A stretch of 10,186 bases of DNA from Pseudomonadota bacterium (lineage in GTDB: Bacteria > Pseudomonadota > Gammaproteobacteria > Xanthomonadales > Xanthomonadaceae): NCBI GenBank assembly GCA_023393895.1, contig JAEXBT010000038.1, positions 1 to 10,186 on the forward strand. Reading direction: 5' to 3'. A program made the position numbers and the translations under genes. Position 1 is the stretch's first letter, and the number at the start of each line of letters is the position of its first letter. The notes beneath the pieces are model-generated. The model was given only the letters and a program-made list of their open reading frames with translations. It ran no database searches and had not been told where the DNA came from. Positions 1 to 10,186 of the stretch are shown piece after piece.

Positions 1-26
1 GTCCACTCCTCAGACGATTGCATGCG

Positions 27-433
27 ATGAAGATCGGCCAGCTTGCCCGGGCGTCCGGCACCCCCATCGATACCATCCGCTATTACGAGACCCAAGGCGT
101 CCTGCCCACGCCGGCGCGTGCGGTCTCGTCCAATTACCGCAGCTACGGTGCGCAGGATGTCGCGCGGCTGGCGTTCGTGCGCCGCGCCAAGGCGCTGGGT
201 TTCACCTTGCGCGAGATCCGCGAACTACTGGACCTGTGTGGCGGCGATGCCGACATGGGCCGCGTCCGCGCCGCCGCAGCCGAAAAACTGGCCGATATCG
301 ACCGCCGGATGTTTGAACTCCGTCGCATTCGCGACAGCCTCTCGCAGCTGGTCGAGGCGTGTCCGGGCCACGGCGAACTGGACGCCTGCCCGATCCTGCA
401 GGCGCTGGCTGGCGATGCTGCCGAGGCGCACGC

Positions 434-437
<4 letters not shown>
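27..437 (+). CDS. MerR-family metal-responsive transcriptional regulator (CueR/CadR/PbrR-like)
   Basis: A 136-residue cytoplasmic regulator that presumably activates the copper operon it heads by untwisting a long-spacer promoter when metal binds. The N-terminal winged helix-turn-helix is typical of the family: [11 protein letters not shown], then TIRYYE at residues 16-21 and NYRSY at 36-40. A dimerisation helix spans about 78-111, followed by a C-terminal metal loop with Cys112 and Cys121 in [13 protein letters not shown]. Residue 77, the selectivity position (Ser in Cu(I) sensors such as CueR, Cys in Zn/Cd/Pb sensors), is Met in my alignment; an extra Cys lies at 71. The ATG at 27 is chosen because MKIGQLA is the usual family start; an in-frame TTG at 18 is possible. 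No Shine-Dalgarno is visible before it. The TGA overlaps the ATPase ATG, so regulator and effectors are co-transcribed rather than divergent. Copper is the likely signal from context; the metal itself is not certain. Confidence 0.93.
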
Positions 438-2958
<2,521 letters not shown>

Positions 2959-2962
<4 letters not shown>

Positions 2963-4764
2963 ACGCGCCATTCGACCGCAGGCGACGCGTCTTCATCGCC
3001 GGCGGCGCGGCGCTCGGCGCCTCGGCCACTGCCCTGCCCGCCTTCGGCTGGGGTCGCGCGCGCCGTGACGCGCATGTCCATCGCCATGCGATGACGTCGC
3101 TGCAGGGAGACAGGTTCGAGCTCGAGATCGGCGAAACCGCGGTGAACTTCAGCGGGCAACCGGCACGCGCAACGACCGTCAACGGCAGCCTGCCCGCGCC
3201 CACGCTGTACTGGCGCGAAGGCGACACGGTGGAACTGACGGTGCGCAACCGGCTCGCCGAGGACACGTCGATCCACTGGCACGGCATCATCCTGCCCGCG
3301 GCGATGGATGGCGTGCCCGGCTTCAGTTTCCACGGCATCGGCCCTGGCGATTCGTACCTCTATCGCTTCACCGTGAACCAGTCCGGCACCTACTGGTACC
3401 ACGCGCATTCCTCCATGCAGGAGGCGGTCGGCGTGTACGGGGCGATCGTGATCGAGCCGCGTGCGGGTGATGGCGTCGAGGCCGACCGCGACCACGTCAT
3501 CGTGCTTTCGGACTGGAGCGACGAGGACCCGCACGCGATCCAGCGCAAGCTGAAGATCATGGGCCACTACTACAACCGCAACCTGCGCACCGTTGGCGAT
3601 TTCCTGCGCGATGCCGGGCGCGACGGCCTGCGCGCCACGCTGAAGGACCGCGGCGCATGGGGCCGGATGCGGATGAGCCCCACCGATCTGGCCGACGTGA
3701 CCGCGCTCACCTACACCTATCTGGCGAACGGCAGCACGCCGGCAGGCAACTGGACCGCACTGTTCAAGCGTGGCGAGAAGGTCCGGTTGCGCTTCATCAA
3801 TGCCTCGGCGATGACCTATTTCGACGTTCGCATCCCCGGGCTCAAGCTCACCGTGGTTGCGGCCGATGGCCAGCGCGTCGAACCGGTGACGGTGGACGAA
3901 TTCCGCCTTGGCATCGCCGAGACACTGGATGTCGTGGTGACGCCGGACGAGCAGCCCTATACCGTCTTCGCGCAGGCGATGGACCGCGGCGGCTATGCGC
4001 GCGCGACGCTTGCCCCCGCTGCGGGCCTGGAGGCACCGGTACCGGCGCTCGATCGGCGCCCGCTGCTGACGATGGCCGACATGGGCCACGGCGGCATGAG
4101 CGGCGATGGCGAAATGCGTTGTGGTGCGTCGATGGCGAAACCCGCCACCGGCGAGATGAAGTGCGGCGCCGGCATGTGCGGGGCGGCGATGGCGTCGTCC
4201 ACAGCTTCCGGCGGCGATGCCGCGCACGGTGATGGCGCGATGATCGCCCACCCGGCCAGCGAGCACGACAACCCCGATGTCGACATGCAGACGATGACGC
4301 CCTCACGCTCGATCAGCGACCCCGGCATCGGCCTGCGCGACAACGGACGTCGGGTGCTGACCTATGGCGATCTGCGCTCGGCTTTCCCGCAGCCCGATCC
4401 GCGCCCGCCAGGCCGCGACATCGAACTGCACCTGACCGGCAACATGGAGCGCTACGTCTGGGGATTCGACGGCATCCCGTTCTCGAAGGCGCAGCCGATC
4501 CGGCTCAACTACGGCGAACGCGTGCGCATTGTCCTGGTCAACGACACGATGATGGAACATCCCATCCATCTGCACGGCATGTGGAGCGACCTCGAGAACG
4601 CCGAGGGCGAATTCCAGCTGCGCAAGCACACGGTGAGCGTGCCGCCCGGACACATCCGCAGCTTCCGTGTCACCGCCGATGCGCTCGGCCGCTGGGCCTT
4701 CCATTGCCACATGCTGATGCACATGGAAATGGGCATGTTCCGCGAAGTGAGGGTGGAGCCATGA
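2959..4764 (+). CDS. copA: CopA-type periplasmic multicopper oxidase (copper resistance)
   Basis: A 601-residue cupredoxin-fold oxidase of the CopA copper-resistance family, thought to oxidise Cu(I) to less toxic Cu(II) and bind copper in the periplasm. The N-terminus has a twin-arginine signal ([10 protein letters not shown] at 7-16 plus a hydrophobic stretch), so it should be exported folded. Copper ligands are intact: HWHG at 106-109, HAH at 148-150, HPIHLHG at 534-540 and [13 protein letters not shown] at 582-594, giving type 1 ligands His534, Cys583, His588 and Met593. The first-domain site reads [11 protein letters not shown], slightly unlike the HSHSG-type motif usual in this family. 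Between the central and last domains lies a Met/Cys/His-rich insert (about 374-411) with GEMRCGASM and GEMKCGAGM, a probable extra copper-binding module. It starts by ATGA overlap with the ATPase gene, with GGTGG at 2948-2952 as a weak ribosome binding site, and ends in an ATGA overlap with copB. It is unrelated to the ATPases also called CopA. Confidence 0.96.
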
Positions 4765-5639
4765 GGCGCGCAGTCCTGCTGATTGCCTCGCTCTGGACGA
4801 TGGCTGCATTCGCCCAGCATGACCATACCGGTCATGCCGCCACACAGCCGCCGCCCGCGGACACGAGCACGGATGCCCAACCGATCGATCCGGAACATGG
4901 GAAGCATGTTGACGCTTCACGCCCCGCCTTCGCGCTGCCGAAACCGAGCGCGGCGGACATCGAGGCCGCCTTCCCTGATCTCCACGGCATGGACATGTCC
5001 TCGCACATGCGCGAGGACCCGTGGATCAGCAGCCTGCGCTTCGACAGCCTTGAACACGGGATTTCGGGAGACGGCGCGACGGCCTGGCAGTTGCATGCGT
5101 TCACCGGCAAGACGCGAGATCGGCTCTGGCTGCGCAGCCATGGCGAACGCGATGACCATGGCAGTCACGGCAACGTGGAACTGATGTGGGGCCACGCCAC
5201 CGGGCCGTGGTGGGACCGGATGATCGGCCTGCGCCAGGACTTTTCCGGTGGTCGTCAGCGCCATTGGCTGGGCGTCGGCGTGCATGGGCACGCGCCCTAC
5301 AAGTTCGATGCCGAAGGCACGGCCTACCTCGGGCGCGGCGGCCGGTTGATGGCCGAAGGCAGCCTCGGCTACGACGTGCTGTTCACCAATCGCCTCGTGC
5401 TGCGGCCCGAAGTCGCTGCCACCCTGCACTCGCGCGACGATCCGGCGATGCGTACCGGCAGCGGGCTGTCGGAACTGTCTGCCGGCCTGCGCATGCGCTA
5501 CGAGTTCAGCCGCCACTTCGCGCCCTATCTCGGCTGGAAGTGGTCGCGTGCCTATGGCGCCACCGCAACGCTGCGCGCCGCGCATGGAGACCCGGCAAGC
5601 GACCACGGCTTCGTCGCCGGCGTCCGTTTCTGGTACTGA
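4761..5639 (+). CDS. copB: CopB family outer-membrane copper resistance protein
   Basis: A 292-residue protein of the CopB family, an outer-membrane partner of CopA in copper resistance whose exact mechanism is not settled. It has a Sec signal peptide (hydrophobic LLIASLW, predicted cleavage AFA|Q after residue 18). A His/Asp-rich stretch follows (QHDHTGH at 19-25, later HGMDMSSHM) and could bind copper. The rest shows alternating hydrophobic and polar strands rich in Gly, Trp, Tyr and Arg, ending in VRFWY; a final aromatic residue is typical of outer-membrane beta-barrels. The start is the ATG at 4761, overlapping the copA stop as ATGA, with GAGGG at 4749-4753 seven bases upstream. The same frame is open further upstream inside copA, but that reading is a shadow. 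The N-terminal metal-binding region is short compared with CopB proteins that carry long Met-rich repeats. It is the last gene of the operon, followed after 13 bases by a hairpin. Confidence 0.94.
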   Translation: MRRAVLLIASLWTMAAFAQHDHTGHAATQPPPADTSTDAQPIDPEHGKHVDASRPAFALPKPSAADIEAAFPDLHGMDMSSHMREDPWISSLRFDSLEHGISGDGATAWQLHAFTGKTRDRLWLRSHGERDDHGSHGNVELMWGHATGPWWDRMIGLRQDFSGGRQRHWLGVGVHGHAPYKFDAEGTAYLGRGGRLMAEGSLGYDVLFTNRLVLRPEVAATLHSRDDPAMRTGSGLSELSAGLRMRYEFSRHFAPYLGWKWSRAYGATATLRAAHGDPASDHGFVAGVRFWY

Positions 5640-5652
5640 AGCCGCAAAAAAG

Positions 5653-5674
5653 AACGCCCGCTTGCGCGGGCGTT
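5653..5674 (-). terminator. Rho-independent terminator for the tRNA operon, possibly also used by copB
   Basis: Perfect 9-bp inverted repeat AACGCCCGC / GCGGGCGTT (5653-5661 with 5666-5674) with a TTGC loop. Read on the - strand the stem is followed by a run of T (the AAAAAAG at 5646-5652 on +), so it is a proper terminator for the tRNA transcript. Read on the + strand only TTT then GAAG follows, so termination of the copper operon here should be weaker. Confidence 0.85.
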
Positions 5675-5681
5675 TGAAGAG

Positions 5682-5757
5682 TGGCGTCCCCACGGGGATT
5701 CGAACCCCGGTCGCTACCGTGAAAGGGTAATGTCCTAGGCCTCTAGACGATGGGGAC
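5682..5757 (-). tRNA. tRNA-Glu (anticodon TTC)
   Basis: 76 nt on the - strand including an encoded CCA end (5682-5684). The acceptor stem GTCCCC (from 5757) pairs with GGGGAC, the anticodon loop reads CCTTTCACG with anticodon TTC, and the T arm contains GGTTCGAATCC. The D arm CTAGAGGCCTAGG is the usual one for bacterial tRNA-Glu. It lies 45 bases downstream of tRNA-Ala in the same transcript, and its 3' end faces the end of copB. The spacer 5758-5802 holds a small inverted repeat TCCGC / GCGGA (5783-5787 with 5795-5799), possibly a processing hairpin. Confidence 0.97.
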
Positions 5758-5802
5758 GCTGGAAACTTTCTGCCCTGGAAACTCCGCGGCCTTTGCGGAA
5801 TT

Positions 5803-5878
5803 TGGTGGAGCCAGGCGGGATCGAACCGCCGACCTCCTGCATGCCATGCAGGCGCTCTCCCAGCTGAGCTATGGCCCC
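5803..5878 (-). tRNA. tRNA-Ala (anticodon GGC)
   Basis: 76 nt on the - strand with an encoded CCA (5803-5805). The acceptor stem GGGGCCA pairs with TGGCTCC with one G-U pair. The D arm has AGCTCAGCTGGGAGAGC, the anticodon stem-loop CCTGCATGGCATGCAGG gives anticodon GGC, and the T arm has GGTTCGATCC. It is the first gene of a two-tRNA unit driven by the promoter just upstream at 5897-5925. Confidence 0.97.
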
Positions 5879-5896
5879 ACGGGCTGGAAGCGCGAA

Positions 5897-5925
5897 ATAG
5901 TAGAACGCATTCGGTGGGTCGTCAA
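5897..5925 (-). promoter_or_regulatory. sigma70-type promoter of the tRNA-Ala/tRNA-Glu unit
   Basis: On the - strand: -35 TTGACG (5925-5920), exactly 17 bases of spacer, -10 TACTAT (5902-5897). The expected start lies near 5890, about 12 nt before mature tRNA-Ala. The bases after the -10 (TTCGCGC) form a G+C-rich discriminator, as at stable-RNA promoters under stringent (ppGpp) control; that control is inferred. The -35 begins only 19 bases past the DUF1249 stop codon. Confidence 0.8.
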
Positions 5926-5943
5926 CACCCTTGCGCCGCAGGC

Positions 5944-6423
5944 TCAGGCGGTGGCCGGTTGCTCGATCAGCGTGAGCGTGGCGATGCCATGCCCCTGCCC
6001 GGCCAGATAATCCAGCCACTTGCCGAGGAACGTGTTCATCTGCAAACGATGGCTCACCAGCTCCGCCGGCGGTGGATACATCCCGATCACGTCCTGCCAG
6101 CGCCGCCCGACGTAGCAATGCGTGGCCTCGGCCTGGCGCGCATCGCGGTAGAGCCGGACATGCGCGGAGGGATCGGGCTCGCCGGTCACCGGATCGCGCA
6201 CGTCGTAGGTCAGGCGCAGCTCGGTGGTGAACTTGTGCTGCTCGATCACTTCCAGCCGCAGCGGCAACCCGGTAGCCGCCATCGACCGGTACACGCCTTC
6301 GTCCAGGCGCGCCGGTGCGAACAGCCGGTCGAGCTTGCGGTGATTCTCGGCGTACAGGCCCATCAGCCAGCCGAAGCGGCTCAGGCGGGGCAGACGCGCA
6401 ACCGGGGCAAGGACAGTGCTCAC
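5944..6423 (-). CDS. DUF1249 family protein (YqiB-like), function unknown
   Basis: A 159-residue soluble protein resembling E. coli YqiB (DUF1249). Shared features, from memory of the family, are the N-terminal LMGLYAENHRKLDRL block, a central VRLYRDARQAEA block, and a C-terminal LQMNTFLGKWLDYLAGQGHG block. There is no signal peptide, membrane segment or known catalytic motif, and the biochemical role is not established. The GTG at 6423 is chosen because the protein then begins with VSTVLAPVARLPRLSRFG just before the conserved block. An ATG at 6507 in the same frame would overlap ppsR and adds residues with no family resemblance. The purine-rich GAAGG at 6429-6425 is only one base from the GTG, so initiation is not clear-cut. 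It lies 58 bases after ppsR on the same strand, probably co-transcribed, and upstream of the tRNA promoter. Confidence 0.85.
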   Translation of the reverse strand: MSTVLAPVARLPRLSRFGWLMGLYAENHRKLDRLFAPARLDEGVYRSMAATGLPLRLEVIEQHKFTTELRLTYDVRDPVTGEPDPSAHVRLYRDARQAEATHCYVGRRWQDVIGMYPPPAELVSHRLQMNTFLGKWLDYLAGQGHGIATLTLIEQPATA

Positions 6424-6434
6424 GCCTTCGATGC

Positions 6435-6477
6435 TACAGCCTGCCGCCCGAACCGCAAGCGGCTGCAATCGGCTGTA
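6435..6477 (-). other. Two-tier inverted repeat between ppsR and the DUF1249 gene
   Basis: Outer arms TACAGCC (6435-6441) and GGCTGTA (6471-6477), with inner arms GCCGC (6443-6447) and GCGGC (6459-6463). In the - strand transcript it would fold into an interrupted stem of about 12 pairs ending about 11 nt before the GTG start of the DUF1249 gene. No T run follows, so it is not a classical terminator. It may be a processing or translation-control hairpin, or chance in G+C-rich DNA. Confidence 0.4.
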
Positions 6478-6481
6478 CGGT

Positions 6482-7303
6482 TCAGTACATTTCGCGATTG
6501 ATGCCAAGCGTTTCCATCACGCGGCTGGCGATTTCCTCGATCGAGGCATGCGTGGTGGAAAGCACCGGGATGCCCTCGGTTCGGAACATCGCCTCCGCCG
6601 CCGCGACCTCGCGTTTGCAGGTGGCGATGTCCGCATAGCGCGAATTCGGCCGCCGCTCCTGGCGGATCATCGCCAGCCGGTCCGGGTCGATGGTGAGTCC
6701 GAACAGCCGCGACTTGTACGGCCGCAGCTTGGCCGGCAGGCGATCGGTATCGAGATCCTCGTCGGTCAGCGGATAATTGGCGGCCCGCACACCGTGATGC
6801 AGCGCCAGATACACGCAGGTCGGCGTCTTGCCCGCGCGCGAGACCGCGACCAGGATCACATCCGCCTCGCTGTAATCCATCCGCACGCCGTCATCGAAGG
6901 TGAGCGCGTAGTTCATCGCGTTGATGCGCTGATGGTAGATGTCGAAATCGACGATGCCGTGCGCCTTGCCCACGCGCGACTGGCGCTGCTTGCCGAGCTC
7001 CTGCTCGAGCGGCGCGATGAACGGCGCGAACACGTCGAGCATCAGCGCCCCGCTCTCGGCGAGGATCGCGGTGAGCTCGGGATCGACGACGGTATTGACC
7101 ACGATCGGCCGGGCGCTGGCCGCCTCCCCTGCCCTGCGGATGTCCACCGCCGCCGCGTGCGCCTTGTCCGCGGTGTCGACGAAGGGAATGCGGTCGGTCT
7201 GGAAGTCGTCGTCCGTGAACTGGGTCAACAGGCTGTGGCCGATCGTCTCGGCGGTGATACCGGTGCCATCGGAGACGTAGAACACCGGACGGGAGGAAGG
7301 CAT
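6482..7303 (-). CDS. ppsR: PEP synthase regulatory protein (bifunctional kinase/pyrophosphorylase, DUF299)
   Basis: A 273-residue cytoplasmic enzyme. The family uses ADP to phosphorylate a Thr next to the catalytic His of phosphoenolpyruvate synthase, inactivating it, and reverses this by phosphate-dependent dephosphorylation. Signature sequences are the N-terminal [19 protein letters not shown] block (residues 8-26) and the P-loop-like [10 protein letters not shown] (about 153-162) followed by [15 protein letters not shown]. The length matches the family (about 275). The ATG at 7303 is chosen because the protein then begins [13 protein letters not shown], with GGAG at 7312-7309 five bases upstream. 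The same frame stays open for another 789 codons antisense to ppsA, but that extension is a shadow of ppsA. It is divergent from its target ppsA with 90 bases between, and followed by the DUF1249 gene. Confidence 0.96.
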   Translation of the reverse strand: MPSSRPVFYVSDGTGITAETIGHSLLTQFTDDDFQTDRIPFVDTADKAHAAAVDIRRAGEAASARPIVVNTVVDPELTAILAESGALMLDVFAPFIAPLEQELGKQRQSRVGKAHGIVDFDIYHQRINAMNYALTFDDGVRMDYSEADVILVAVSRAGKTPTCVYLALHHGVRAANYPLTDEDLDTDRLPAKLRPYKSRLFGLTIDPDRLAMIRQERRPNSRYADIATCKREVAAAEAMFRTEGIPVLSTTHASIEEIASRVMETLGINREMY

Positions 7304-7308
7304 GGCGG

Positions 7309-7312
7309 CTCC
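7309..7312 (-). promoter_or_regulatory. Ribosome binding site of ppsR
   Basis: GGAG on the - strand, five bases before the ATG at 7303. It fixes the ppsR start against the much longer open frame upstream. Confidence 0.7.
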
Positions 7313-7336
7313 GGATGAAATCGTGTGCGTCGAGGT

Positions 7337-7345
7337 TGCTAAAAT
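7337..7345 (+). promoter_or_regulatory. Candidate extended -10 promoter for ppsA
   Basis: TGCTAAAAT fits the extended -10 pattern (TG, one base, then TAAAAT matching TATAAT in 5 of 6). It is the only A+T-rich island in the 90-bp ppsR-ppsA gap. No good -35 is seen 16-18 bases upstream, as tolerated by extended -10 promoters. A start near 7352 would give a leader of about 42 nt. No convincing ppsR promoter was found on the other strand; it may overlap this one. Confidence 0.5.
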
Positions 7346-7383
7346 ACCCTGCTGAACGGATCGCCGTCCCACCATCCACGACC

Positions 7384-7387
7384 GGAG
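7384..7387 (+). promoter_or_regulatory. Ribosome binding site of ppsA supporting a TTG start
   Basis: GGAG six bases before the TTG at 7394. This spacing supports the TTG as the true start. Confidence 0.7.
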
Positions 7388-7393
7388 CCTGCC

Positions 7394-9763
<2,370 letters not shown>

Positions 9764-9783
9764 AGCCGGCCTTCCGCGTGAAG

Positions 9784-9811
9784 AAAACGCCGGCTCCGCG
9801 CCGGCGTTTTT
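9784..9811 (+). terminator. Bidirectional Rho-independent terminator between ppsA and orn
   Basis: Perfect 11-bp inverted repeat AAAACGCCGGC / GCCGGCGTTTT (9784-9794 with 9800-9810), loop TCCGC, then T at 9811. The A/T ends give a T run on both strands, so it should end ppsA (+, stop at 9763) and orn (-, stop at 9814). Confidence 0.92.
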
Positions 9812-9813
9812 CA

Positions 9814-10186
9814 TCAAGGCGTCGAAAACGCCCCGAGGAAGCCGCGATAGTGCCGCAACTCGGCGATCGAATCGCGCACGTCGGCCAGCGCGGTATGCGC
9901 GCCCTCCTTGTCGAAGCCTGACAGCATCGTTGGCGCCCAGCGCCGCGCCAGTTCCTTCAGTGTGCTGACGTCGAGATTGCGGTAATGGAAGTAGCGCTCG
10001 AGTTCCGGCATCTGCCGGTGCAGGAAGCGCCGGTCCTGGCAGATGGAGTTGCCACACATCGGGGATGCGCCTTCCGGCACCCATTCACGCAGGAAGGCAA
10101 GCGTGCGTGCCTCGGCCTCCGCCATCGGCACGCCTTCCTCCACTACGCGCCGCCAGAGGCCGGACTTGCCATGCTGGTTGCGGTTC
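9814..10186 (-). CDS. orn: Oligoribonuclease, 3' part (cut by window end)
   Basis: The C-terminal 123 or so residues of a DEDDh 3'-5' exoribonuclease that clears two- to five-nucleotide RNAs and pGpG. The frame is open without a stop or required start to the window edge, beginning [11 protein letters not shown], so the gene continues outside. The visible part holds the [20 protein letters not shown] block with the second catalytic Asp region, then [19 protein letters not shown]. The final motif [14 protein letters not shown] supplies the DEDDh His and last Asp. The first catalytic motif (family IDLEMTGL) lies beyond the window. Stop TGA at 9816-9814; the shared terminator lies directly behind. 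Convergent with ppsA. Confidence 0.96.
   Translation of the reverse strand, partial: NRNQHGKSGLWRRVVEEGVPMAEAEARTLAFLREWVPEGASPMCGNSICQDRRFLHRQMPELERYFHYRNLDVSTLKELARRWAPTMLSGFDKEGAHTALADVRDSIAELRHYRGFLGAFSTP

Noticed and set aside
1..26. MerR-type promoter or operator before the regulator
   Set aside because: Only 26 bases are visible, with no recognisable -35/-10 pair, dyad or Shine-Dalgarno sequence. The promoter must lie outside the window.
359..433. Upstream extension of the ATPase reading frame into the regulator gene
   Set aside because: The extra 25 codons overlap the regulator gene, whereas the ATG at 434 has a GAGG at good distance and starts just before the first YHS domain.
5645..5700. 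CRISPR-like or mobile-element repeats near the tRNAs
   Set aside because: The repeated-looking sequence is explained by the terminator stem and the tRNA acceptor and T arms. There are no spacers, no transposase and no terminal repeats.
7351..7364. Possible Cra (FruR) operator beginning GCTGAA before ppsA
   Set aside because: Only the left half agrees with the remembered E. coli consensus. The right half does not match, and a Cra role in this group of bacteria is not established.

Overview
The window is about two-thirds G+C and densely packed. It looks like a chromosomal segment of a gammaproteobacterium. The PpsA, PpsR, Orn and YqiB-type (DUF1249) proteins and the CopA/CopB pair suggest the Xanthomonadaceae/Lysobacteraceae (Xanthomonas, Lysobacter, Luteimonas and relatives). 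That placement is inference from remembered protein similarity; no search was run.

Left part (1-5639, + strand): a four-gene copper-handling operon. In order it holds a MerR-family metal-responsive regulator, a P1B-type copper-exporting ATPase, a TAT-exported multicopper oxidase (CopA) and an outer-membrane copper resistance protein (CopB). All three gene junctions are 4-base ATGA overlaps, each with a plausible Shine-Dalgarno inside the upstream gene, so the genes are probably made as one translationally coupled unit. Together they cover sensing, export from the cytoplasm, Cu(I) oxidation or sequestration in the periplasm, and an outer-membrane component. The unusual points are the ATPase N-terminus (two near-identical YHS domains plus a heavy-metal-binding domain, with no HMA domain visible), a regulator with Met where the family usually has Ser or Cys, and a Met/Cys-rich insert in CopA. 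The promoter region is almost entirely outside the window.

Middle (5640-7393, - strand): a hairpin terminator, then tRNA-Glu(TTC) and tRNA-Ala(GGC) in tandem behind a good sigma70-type promoter. Next, reading leftwards towards the tRNAs, come ppsR (PEP synthase regulatory kinase/phosphatase) and a DUF1249 protein. The copper operon runs convergently into the 3' end of tRNA-Glu.

Right part (7304-10186): ppsA (phosphoenolpyruvate synthase, + strand) diverges from its own regulator ppsR across a 90-bp intergenic region that holds an extended -10 promoter candidate. ppsA ends at a strong bidirectional terminator shared with the convergent 3' part of orn (oligoribonuclease), which is cut by the window end.

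I see no CRISPR array, insertion sequence, prophage gene or unfamiliar multi-gene system. The accessory-looking part is the copper operon. The rest is ordinary core genome.
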